A DNA stretch of 5,231 nucleotides from JBBQNJ01 sp038329845 (GCA_038329845.1 JBBQNJ010000131.1:1-5231); one strand, 5' to 3'. Shown: positions 1 through 4,672, numbered from the stretch's first letter. Notes: generated by a model not told the origin, from the letters alone. Numbers and translations are program-made.

Positions 1-1
1 C

Positions 2-55
2 ATCGCCTTCTGCCGCTCGGGGGTGCTCCTCGACGGCCAGCACCGGCTGTGGGCC
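2..55 (+). pseudogene. 3' fragment of a gene with a ParB-like DGQHR motif, cut by a repeat
   Basis: The frame starting at base 2 reads 18 residues containing GVLLDGQHRLWA. A hydrophobic stretch followed by DGQHR-L is the signature of ParB/Srx-type nucleotide-binding folds and of phage or plasmid proteins that share that motif. The upstream part lies outside the window. The family-like reading stops at base 55, exactly where the 59-bp repeat begins. The frame stays open to 229, but those residues come from repeat DNA and do not resemble the family. I read this as a gene truncated by arrival of the repeat, or by recombination at it. The family assignment rests on one short motif, so function is uncertain. 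Confidence 0.4.
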
Positions 56-114
56 ACTGATAGGAAATTTGATTCCGCCGGAGGGGCATTGCGTGGGGCG
101 GGGGTGAGGGGTTA
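56..114. repeat. 59-bp direct repeat, copy 1
   Basis: The segment from ACTGATAGGAAATTTG to GGGTGAGGGGTTA is identical at all 59 positions to 4672-4730. The flanking bases differ on both sides of both copies, so the unit has sharp edges. The first half is mixed in composition and the second half is G-rich on the plus strand. Here it directly follows the broken DGQHR gene; at the other site it directly follows a 90-bp repeat. This looks like a small dispersed repeat or the end of a mobile element. No terminal inverted repeats are visible. Confidence 0.85.
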
Positions 115-159
115 TTGTCTCCGGGGTCCGCAGACAATAGCCGAACCGACGCGGTTCGG
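114..159. other. Two consecutive hairpins after the 59-bp repeat
   Basis: The first hairpin pairs ATTGTCT (114-120) with AGACAAT (132-138). The second pairs CCGAACCG (141-148) with CGGTTCGG (152-159) around a three-base loop. They lie two bases apart, and neither is followed by a T-tract. They are compatible with REP/MITE-like intergenic DNA. No function can be assigned. Confidence 0.5.
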
Positions 160-188
160 GGCCGACGTAAAGTTGATGATAGCCGGGT

Positions 189-235
189 GTCAAGAAATGG
201 TTTCTGACATGCCAGACACCGTTTCTTGACTTTTT
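189..235 (+). terminator. Long imperfect hairpin followed by a T-tract; terminator-like or REP-like
   Basis: GTCAAGAAA (189-197) pairs perfectly with TTTCTTGAC (222-230). The inner arms continue pairing with a G-T wobble and a mismatch down to a small loop around 207-212. Five T residues follow (231-235), which is the layout of an intrinsic terminator for plus-strand transcription. The right arm (214-228) is the exact reverse complement of 15 bases at 3322-3336, the left edge of the 90-bp repeat region. The hairpin may therefore be a dispersed repeat that doubles as a terminator. Confidence 0.5.
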
Positions 236-329
236 CGGCCTTGTCCTATCCCGGTTTCTCTGCTCCCAGTTTTCTGTCCTCGCGCCGATTAAGGCGGGGA
301 ATCGCCCATTTCCGGCACGGGGGTTGCTA

Positions 330-350
330 AACGTTCCGCGGCGGAACGTT
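330..350. other. Perfect 21-bp palindrome, candidate operator or cruciform
   Basis: AACGTTCCGC (330-339) and GCGGAACGTT (341-350) are exact reverse complements around one central G. The site lies about 100 bp upstream of the small gene at 451. Perfect two-fold symmetry with no loop suits a dimeric DNA-binding protein better than an RNA hairpin. No regulator gene lies next to it in the window, so the role is open. Apart from this site and the hairpins described, I see nothing else convincing between 115 and 450. Confidence 0.4.
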
Positions 351-450
351 GCCAAGGCACGAGAACCCCTTGCGAAGATGAACACCTTCATTTCTGCCAT
401 GACGACCGTGACAATATGTCCGTTCTGAACCAATCAAAGGAGCAAACGAT

Positions 451-762
451 ATGGCCAAGCCAAAAAAACGCGACAACCAGAAGAATCAAAACAACGACAA
501 GTCCACCTCGGAGGCTAGCCAAGGCACCGGTAGCCCGAACCCAACCAGCACCCATCCCAACGACGGGCCGTTGTCGATCGCGGGCGTGGAGGCGTCCGAC
601 TTTCCCGGCGGTGGCCGCGGCAGCGTCGAGACCGATCGCGGCAAGGAGTCCGCCCGCAAGTTACCCCAGAACACCGGCGGCGTGCTGGGCGGCAACGTCG
701 GCCTTCACGGAACCCCTGACATCGCCAAGGCCGACCAGCACGGCGGCCGCGGGAAGAACTGA
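451..762 (+). CDS. Small hydrophilic, probably disordered protein of unknown function
   Basis: This gene encodes 103 residues from an ATG preceded by AAAGGAG at 436-442, eight bases upstream. That is the clearest ribosome binding site on the plus strand before a credible gene and decides the start. The N-terminus is very basic (MAKPKKRDNQKNQ). It is followed by a Ser/Thr/Pro/Asn-rich stretch (about residues 17-40), a middle rich in Gly, Asp and Glu, and a Gly-, His- and Lys-containing tail ending in GGRGKN. There is no signal peptide, membrane segment or cysteine, and low complexity suggests intrinsic disorder. It could bind nucleic acid or be a stress-type hydrophilic protein, but this is inferred from composition only. 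I do not recognise the family. Hairpins start 12 bases after the stop. A longer overlapping frame (416-796) has Arg/Ala/Pro-rich shadow composition and was not chosen. Confidence 0.7.
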   Translation: MAKPKKRDNQKNQNNDKSTSEASQGTGSPNPTSTHPNDGPLSIAGVEASDFPGGGRGSVETDRGKESARKLPQNTGGVLGGNVGLHGTPDIAKADQHGGRGKN

Positions 763-773
763 TGATGCCCTCT

Positions 774-832
774 GTCCCGCAGCGGGACATCACTGATTGC
801 TGAATCAGTGATGTCCGGCAAGGGTGATTGCC
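774..832 (+). other. Cluster of overlapping hairpins downstream of the small gene
   Basis: GTCCCGC (774-780) pairs with GCGGGAC (782-788). GGACATCACTGATT (785-798) pairs perfectly over 14 bp with 803-816 around a GCTG loop. GGCAA (817-821) pairs with TTGCC (828-832). The first two share bases 785-788 and cannot both form fully. The 14-bp stem could terminate or stabilise the transcript of the preceding gene, but no T-tract follows, so a REP-like or mRNA 3'-end structure is as likely as a terminator. Confidence 0.55.
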
Positions 833-943
833 GTGAAGATGCTCTACGTGGAAGACGTCATCGGCGACGACATCGAGAGGCACGCGGACGGGGACGCGCG
901 TGAGAAAGTGCGCGAGGTTCAGCGATCGGTCTTCGTAGTGTGA
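833..943 (+). CDS. Doubtful 36-aa ORF or gene remnant
   Basis: A GTG-initiated frame encodes 36 residues; an internal ATG at 839 would give 34. AAGGG at 820-824 sits eight bases before the GTG. The peptide begins VKMLYVEDVIGDD and ends VREVQRSVFVV. It is strongly charged in the middle (RHADGDAREK) with hydrophobic ends, and G or C dominates the third codon positions, unlike the surrounding intergenic DNA. There is no recognisable domain or membrane segment. It begins immediately after the hairpin cluster and could be a small real gene, or the surviving piece of a longer gene cut by the hairpin repeat. I would not assign function. Confidence 0.25.
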   Translation: MKMLYVEDVIGDDIERHADGDAREKVREVQRSVFVV

Positions 944-985
944 GCACTGCCCACCGAGCCGTGGCCATGGTGGGCGGTGCCCACC
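944..985. repeat. Hairpin repeat with two alternative folds
   Basis: GCACTGCCCACC (944-955) pairs with GGTGGGCGGTGC (969-980) over 12 bp with one G-T wobble. Alternatively GGTGGGC (969-975) pairs with GCCCACC (979-985) around GGT. The motif of GGTGGGC, a short spacer and GCCCACCCTAC resembles hairpins I recall from intergenic regions of planctomycetes and related genomes; that family link is from memory. It lies just upstream of the lipoprotein-like gene and overlaps a possible GTG start at 977, which argues against that start. Confidence 0.5.
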
Positions 986-1015
986 CTACCTGCTATCAGA
1001 AAGATGGCCTGCTCG

Positions 1016-2389
1016 ATGAATATTCAACGGTCACTTGCCACAATCACGCTGTTGGGGATGTGTATCGCCGTGCTCCTGTCGGGAGGATGCGCCCAGAGGA
1101 CCGCATCAGAGGAGCGTTTGCGCCGGTTTGGTGGCGCGGAGGCTGGCGAGCGAGTTACCTTGGCGGAGCTGGACGGACTCACCCGCGGCTTCGCCGACCG
1201 CTACGTCGGCCTGCTCTATTCTGTCTGCGATGGTTTGAAGGAGGATAACCCTGATCCGGCGCAGCGCCGAGCGGCACAGACGCTTCTCGTGGACAACGCC
1301 AACAATGTTTACGACATCGCCAGTAACGCCGACGCGTTCACCCGCGTGCTCGACCTGGTCGTGGTCACGACATTGGTAAGTCAGGAGTGGGGCGACGACG
1401 GCAGGGCCGTGGCGGTGTTCGGCAAGCGAGGCCAGACGCTGGCCGACGCCCTGTCTCAGGCCAGAGCGGAATCGCGGGCGCTCGCCGCTCGTGTGCTCAC
1501 CGCCGATCAACTCGGCATTCTTGACTCTCTGCTGCGGGACTGGCGACAGAAGAACCCGAAAGTCGTTCGCGCCTCGTTTGTTCGTTTCTCAAACTTCGCC
1601 CTCGGGCGGAACAGGTCGGCCGCCGCCCAGTTAATCGAGGATGGGGGCCTCTTCGCGGAGATTGGGAAAGCGGGTGAGGCCGTTGACGAGGCACGACAGC
1701 TCGCCGAGCGAATGTTCTGGCGGCTCAAGCGCGAGTCCACGCTGCTCCGGTGGCAAGCGGCGGCGATAAAGGACGATTGGGTCGCCACCCCTGAAATCAA
1801 CACGGCTCTTGCCGACGCGCATTCGGTGACCGCTCAGATCGAGCGACTACCCGCAAACATCGCGGCCGAGCGGCAAGCCATTTTCACGGGGATCGATGAC
1901 CGTTTGCAGCGTGCGGATGTGACCATCGCCAACGTGCGGGCCGCTCTAGACGAGGCAAACACGTTCGTCGCGTCGCTGAAACCCGCGAGCGAATCACTCA
2001 ACGAAATGATCACGACGGCGGACACCTTGTTTGCTCGGTATGCGGCCTTGGGCGGCTCGAAGACGGGTAATGAGGGGGATCCCTTTGACATCCAAGAGTA
2101 CGAGCAGACGGCCAAACAATTGACGCTCGCCGCGGAGGAAATGAACGAGTTGCTCACGGCGACGGAACACCTGCTAGGATCGCCAGAATTGAGACGCGGG
2201 ATACAGGAAGTGAATGATTCAGTCGACGGGCGGATCATGACGGCGACCGATCAGAGCCAGGTTGTGATGAATGCATTTTTCTGGCGCGTCTGCGCGTTGC
2301 TGGGTGTGCTATTCGCGTTGCTCATCTTGTACCGAGTCATTTCACTCCTGCTCATGCGGAACCGAGAAAAGAGGCAGACTGCCCGATAA
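1016..2389 (+). CDS. Lipoprotein-like helical envelope protein with C-terminal membrane anchor, unknown function
   Basis: From the ATG at 1016 this is 457 residues. The N-terminus is a lipoprotein-type signal peptide: basic MNIQR, a hydrophobic core, then LLSGGC with the candidate lipidated Cys at residue 25. The -3 residue is Ser rather than the usual Leu, so lipidation is likely but not certain. The middle is long, Ala/Glu/Leu/Arg-rich and predicted helical, with coiled-coil-like stretches around residues 220-350. A hydrophobic segment at about 420-446 is followed by basic RNREKR, giving a C-terminal anchor with a cytoplasmic tail. Frames from GTG 977 or ATG 1004 are open but put extra residues before the signal peptide, and 977 lies in a hairpin repeat. 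No strong ribosome binding site precedes any start. The YihY-type gene follows after 15 bases, so the two were probably co-transcribed. No enzyme motif is visible; a structural or membrane-scaffold role is inference. Confidence 0.75.
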   Translation: MNIQRSLATITLLGMCIAVLLSGGCAQRTASEERLRRFGGAEAGERVTLAELDGLTRGFADRYVGLLYSVCDGLKEDNPDPAQRRAAQTLLVDNANNVYDIASNADAFTRVLDLVVVTTLVSQEWGDDGRAVAVFGKRGQTLADALSQARAESRALAARVLTADQLGILDSLLRDWRQKNPKVVRASFVRFSNFALGRNRSAAAQLIEDGGLFAEIGKAGEAVDEARQLAERMFWRLKRESTLLRWQAAAIKDDWVATPEINTALADAHSVTAQIERLPANIAAERQAIFTGIDDRLQRADVTIANVRAALDEANTFVASLKPASESLNEMITTADTLFARYAALGGSKTGNEGDPFDIQEYEQTAKQLTLAAEEMNELLTATEHLLGSPELRRGIQEVNDSVDGRIMTATDQSQVVMNAFFWRVCALLGVLFALLILYRVISLLLMRNREKRQTAR

Positions 2390-2404
2390 CGGACGCAACG
2401 TCTT

Positions 2405-3222
2405 ATGAAAGCCAAAGACGTTTTCGATCTTCTTAAGACGACCGGCCGGACGTGGTATGAGCACAAAGCCTACCGCCTGGGCGCAGCGCTCTCTTATTAC
2501 CTGGCGTTCTCTCTGGTGCCGGTACTGATCGTCGTCGTTGCGGGGGCGAGCCTGGTGTACGGGGAAAGCGCCGCGCAGGGCCGGCTTGTCGAGCAGATCG
2601 AAACGACGGTCGGGCCGCAGTTGGCCAAGACCATTCAGGAGATCCTCAGTCAGGGGCGCGCGACCGGGTCGGGAACATTTGCCACCATCCTCAGCGTCAC
2701 GGTGTTGCTGTTCAGCACGACGGCGGTGTTTTCCGAGCTTCAGACTGCGCTGGACACGCTATGGGATGTGCGCCCCAAACCGGGGCGCGGCTGGTGGGGC
2801 GTGGTGAAGGACCGATTCTGGTCGTTCATGGTGGTGCTGGTCATCGGCGCTATGTCATGGTTTCGCTGGGTCTGATCACGGTGTTCGTGGCGACGATCTA
2901 CAAGATTCTTCCCGACGTGATCCTGACGTGGTGGGACGTTTGGGTCGGCGCCGCCGCGACCGCTGTCTTGTTCACGCTCGGAAAATATCTGATCGGTTTG
3001 TATTTGGGGCGGGTGAGCTTGACATCGCCTTACGGCGTCGCCGGGTCGCTGGCGATCATTCTGCTGTGGGTTTACTACTCGTCACAGGTTCTTTTGTTCG
3101 GTGCCGCCTTCACACAGGTGTATGCCAACAAGTATGGCAAGCCGATGACGCGCGCCGACAAGGCCGAGCCGCTGACCACCGAGAGCCGGGCGCGGCAAGG
3201 AATGTCAACTTCGACGGAATAA
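2405..3222 (+). pseudogene. YihY/BrkB-family membrane protein, broken by an internal deletion with frameshift
   Basis: This is a multipass inner-membrane protein of the YihY/BrkB family, once mislabelled ribonuclease BN, whose molecular function is still unclear. Residues 1-148 (2405-2848) read normally: RLGAALSYYLAFSLVP at 24-39, hydrophobic helices at about 27-52 and 92-108, the motif LDTLWDV-PKPGRG, then DRFWSFMVVLVIG. That frame then runs into eight unrelated residues and stops at 2873-2875. Family sequence resumes in another frame from about 2851 (MVSLGLIT, YKILPDV, DVWVGAA, GKYLIGLYLGR, SPYGVAGSL, LLWVYYSSQ, FTQVYANKYG) to the TAA at 3220-3222. From my memory of family members, roughly 35 residues are missing at the junction, covering the segment after the third helix. 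Loss of about 110 bp, not a multiple of three, explains both the gap and the frameshift. The product is probably non-functional unless the junction is an assembly error. It starts 15 bases after the preceding gene. Confidence 0.85.
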
Positions 3223-3230
3223 AGCCAGAA

Positions 3231-3293
3231 AAGGGGTCAAAAGCCGTTTGCTTGCACAAAGATCAAAATCGGCTTCTAACCCCTTCCCCTTTT
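3231..3293 (+). terminator. Inverted repeat after the YihY-type gene; possible terminator or dispersed repeat
   Basis: AAGGGGT (3231-3237) pairs with ACCCCTT (3279-3285), and AAGCCG (3241-3246) with CGGCTT (3270-3275), separated by a small internal loop. The apex is about 23 bases. CCCCTTTT follows, so the T-tract is short and displaced. The stem starts eight bases after the stop codon, where an operon terminator is expected. Paired GGGGTC and GACCCC-type arms are also typical of dispersed intergenic repeats, and I cannot separate the two readings. Confidence 0.5.
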
Positions 3294-3326
3294 CCTTCTC
3301 GCCGCGGCACTCAGGCACAGGCAAGA

Positions 3327-3416
3327 AACGGTGTCTAACTCCAATGGCATGCAGCCAAGCCATAAGTGGTCGTATTTACTTTAATTACGATACTTGCGCC
3401 AGACGCCGCCTCCTGA
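3327..3416. repeat. 90-bp dispersed repeat, copy 1 (diverged)
   Basis: This segment aligns without gaps to 4583-4672, with 80 of 90 bases identical by hand count. It begins AACGGTGTC and ends GCCTCCTGA. In this copy the mini-palindrome GGTGTC-GACACC has decayed to GGTGTC-AACTCC, and the GGCGCA...TGCGCC stem of the other copy is also lost. This looks like the older or less constrained copy. Bases 3322-3336 match the T-tract hairpin at 214-228 in inverted orientation. Confidence 0.85.
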
Positions 3417-3471
3417 GATATGATGGTGTTGTCCAGACCCCATCAACCCCAGAAGGCCACGGAGGGTCAGT

Positions 3472-3636
3472 ATCGGCTCGGCATTGGCGGCAATCAAGCA
3501 CGACCCGTTCTCGGCGTTGCGTCCGGAGGTCATCGAAGGCGTCTGCCGGGACCTGGGCCCCGTCTGGCGGGAGGGGATGCGGAATCCTGCCAACACGGTG
3601 CTCCGCCAAGAGAGCCCCAGCTCCAGGGCCACCTGA
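3472..3636 (+). pseudogene. N-terminal fragment of an IS4-type transposase
   Basis: The frame from 3472 reads about 54 residues including AAIKHDPFSALRPEVI, GVCRDLGPVWREGM and NPANTV, then ends at a TGA at 3634-3636. From memory, the pattern of KHDPFS-L-P-VI followed by CRDLG-VWRE and NP--TV matches the N-terminus of IS4-family transposases common in planctomycetes, where several hundred residues including the DDE catalytic core should follow. Here the family-like sequence ends near 3600 and the core is absent. The upstream frame is closed by a TGA at 3421-3423 and has no ATG; only a TTG at 3484 is available. GC-rich third codon positions support past coding. It is a dead remnant lying just inside the left 90-bp repeat. 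Confidence 0.5.
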
Positions 3637-3866
3637 GATACGAAGCGCACCCCGATAAATCGCTGCACCTCTTGCTTGGGTCAGGCCACCGTCCGCGCGG
3701 TATTAAGGGCCATCCCTGGCCTCCTTTCGATGAGTATGTTTCGTCAACAACAACATTATCGTAGGAGGCCTTGGTATGGGTGAGGACTCTACCTGTCGTG
3801 CACAACAGCGGTTGTGGCGATCTGGGCCGAGATCACCTCCCTATTTTATTGCCATTAGAATCTTAG
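3637..3866. other. Gene-poor decayed stretch with an isolated strong Shine-Dalgarno
   Basis: No frame here shows a recognisable family. The one notable feature is AGGAGG at 3763-3768, seven bases before an ATG at 3776. That ATG opens a 67-residue frame (3776-3979) starting MGEDSTCRAQQRLW, but its later part is rich in Arg/Pro/Gly and overlaps a better-looking membrane frame from 3867. It may be the true start of that membrane gene, separated from it by a frameshift. Minus-strand frames at 3381-3805 look like shadows. Confidence 0.35.
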
Positions 3867-4010
3867 ACCCTCTCTTTTGTCTGTTTCGGCATCGGCCTGG
3901 CCCTGCTGGCCACGGCGGTGATCCATCTTTGCGTGGCGTTCGACGGGCCAAGATACGAATATCGGTACCTTGCCAGTGATTGCCGGGAGATGTTGTGGTC
4001 ACATCCCTGA
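3867..4010 (+). pseudogene. Fragment of a small membrane protein, probably frameshifted
   Basis: The frame between the TAG at 3864-3866 and the TGA at 4008-4010 encodes 47 residues. It has a clear membrane helix (FGIGLALLATAVIHLCVAF) followed by a polar tail, DGPRYEYRYLASDCREMLW. Third codon positions are strongly G or C, unlike those of the two alternative frames, so this was probably coding. There is no start codon before the helix. The ATG at 3776 with its strong ribosome binding site reads in a different frame. A single-base slip in the CTCTCTTTT run at 3870-3878 would join the two into a protein of about 76 residues. I do not recognise the family. Confidence 0.4.
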
Positions 4011-4027
4011 AATGATCGATATTGACC

Positions 4028-4252
4028 TCAACCGCAAGCGGCTACCGCTTCCTGGGCCTTGCGTGTAAGTCGGACGGCGGTGAAGTACGATTCAGGATAT
4101 AGATAATCTTCTCCCGACTCGTCGATTACCCGAACAAAACCGTCCCGTTCCGCTCGTCTGTCTGGCAGCGCGCGATAGAGCTTAAGAAGCTCAAGGTCTT
4201 CGCATTCGTCGTTACGAATACAAAAAAGAAATTGTGCTGTTTTTTTCGCCAT
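4028..4252 (-). CDS. Small conserved protein with an IDESGEDYLYP motif, unknown function
   Basis: This is 74 residues from the ATG at 4252 down to a TGA at 4028-4030. It begins MAKKTAQFLFCIRND. Residues 20-31 read LELLKLYRALPD, and residues 40-53 read VRVIDESGEDYLYP, then a YF and a short tail ending AACG. I recall a family of 70-80-residue hypothetical proteins in planctomycetes, cyanobacteria and other bacteria with this layout: a short beta strand with Cys/Asn, a K-Y--LPD turn, and a VDESGEDYLYP strand before a hydrophobic F-P-x-L segment. Function is unknown. A TTG at 4267 would extend it by five residues, overlapping the upstream gene. The ATG is preferred because it gives a clean four-base gap. 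There is a run of seven A at codons 3-5. No strong ribosome binding site is seen, so translation is likely coupled to the gene upstream. Confidence 0.75.
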   Translation of the reverse strand: MAKKTAQFLFCIRNDECEDLELLKLYRALPDRRAERDGFVRVIDESGEDYLYPESYFTAVRLTRKAQEAVAACG

Positions 4253-4256
4253 AAGA

Positions 4257-4487
4257 TTAACCCACAAACCGCTTGATCTTCATCTTCTTCCGTCCGATGC
4301 CATGCGCTTCGTACCAATGGACTTCGGCTTGGCGCGTCCGATCGCCCACTTTCACAAACGCGACACCTTTGAGTTTTCGCCACCGACCAGAACCAAACTG
4401 CCGCTGCAATCGCATAATCTCGCGGATGCGTCCGCCGACGGCGAGGGTCTCGATTTTCTCGATGTCGCCGACGATCTCAAAGAACAT
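4257..4487 (-). CDS. Small basic conserved protein (HWYEAHGIGRKKMKIKR C-terminus), partner of the next gene
   Basis: This is 76 residues from the ATG at 4487 to a TAA at 4257-4259. The order is FFEIVGDIEKIETLAVG, then GRIREIMRL, then GRWRKLKGVAFVKV (residues 34-47), then AEVHWYEAHGIGRKKMKIKR (54-73). The C-terminal half is rich in Lys, Arg and His, and no membrane segment is present. I recall this family as a frequent upstream neighbour of the gene that follows here; the pairing is memory-based and its function is unknown. The basic character and two-gene layout would suit a toxin-antitoxin or nucleic-acid-binding pair, but nothing here proves that. A GTG at 4502 would add five residues (MYNQP); the ATG is chosen because it matches the family start I remember. 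A TATAAT lies just upstream. The pair seems intact amid decayed DNA. Confidence 0.75.
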   Translation of the reverse strand: MFFEIVGDIEKIETLAVGGRIREIMRLQRQFGSGRWRKLKGVAFVKVGDRTRQAEVHWYEAHGIGRKKMKIKRFVG

Positions 4488-4493
4488 CGGCTG

Positions 4494-4499
4494 ATTATA
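4494..4499 (-). promoter_or_regulatory. Candidate -10 box for the small gene pair
   Basis: The minus strand reads TATAAT at 4499-4494, six bases before the ATG at 4487. A start point about seven bases past the box would fall on the ATG itself, implying a leaderless transcript. This would fit the lack of a Shine-Dalgarno. The -35 region is poor: TTCCAG at an 18-base spacing is the best available. The box lies inside the alternative GTG-started frame (4502), so it supports the shorter protein if real. Confidence 0.3.
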
Positions 4500-4582
4500 C
4501 ACCCGTTTCGGCTTTGGCTGGAAGGGAATACCGAAATAGGTAGCCCTAATTATATCCGTAGCCAGGAATTGACGGACCCGCT

Positions 4583-4672
4583 AACGGTGTCAGACACCAA
4601 TGGCATGAAGCTAAGCCATAAGTGGGCGCAGTTACTGTAATTACGATACTTGCGCCAGACGCAGCCTCCTGA
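4583..4672. repeat. 90-bp dispersed repeat, copy 2 (better preserved)
   Basis: This copy aligns without gaps to 3327-3416, with ten mismatches. It retains structure the other has lost: GGTGTC (4586-4591) opposite GACACC (4593-4598), ATGGC (4600-4604) opposite GCCAT (4615-4619), and GGCGCA (4625-4630) opposite TGCGCC (4651-4656). Its right end abuts and shares one or two bases with the second 59-bp repeat. Symmetrical mini-hairpins suggest a REP-like or non-autonomous element mobilised by a transposase elsewhere. Confidence 0.85.

Noticed and set aside
416..796. 126-aa plus-strand ORF overlapping the small gene
   Set aside because: It is rich in Arg, Ala and Pro, typical of an out-of-frame reading of GC-rich DNA, and the 451 frame has the good ribosome binding site.
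515..883. 122-aa minus-strand ORF
   Set aside because: It runs through the hairpin cluster and has Arg/Cys-rich shadow composition.
977..1015. Upstream GTG or ATG starts for the lipoprotein-like gene
   Set aside because: The GTG at 977 lies inside a hairpin repeat, and both extensions would bury the signal peptide behind extra polar residues.
1106..1510. 134-aa minus-strand ORF
   Set aside because: It lies antisense within the clearly coding 1016-2389 gene and has no family-like motifs.
1834..2238. 134-aa minus-strand ORF
   Set aside because: It is a Ser-rich antisense shadow of the lipoprotein-like gene.
2851..2875. Programmed frameshift in the YihY-type gene
   Set aside because: There is no slippery heptamer at the junction, and family sequence is missing there, so a deletion explains it better.
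3420..3764. 114-aa plus-strand ORF
   Set aside because: The coding-like residues in this stretch lie in a different frame (IS4-type remnant); this one is Gly/His/Pro-rich shadow.
3530..3805. 91-aa minus-strand ORF
   Set aside because: It has no recognisable motif and overlaps the transposase remnant antisense.
4240..4246. Run of seven A in codons 3-5 of the 74-aa gene as a programmed slippage site
   Set aside because: The zero frame gives the full family-like product, so no slippage is needed.
4302..4640. 112-aa plus-strand ORF opposite the small gene pair
   Set aside because: It is antisense to a better supported gene and runs into the 90-bp repeat.
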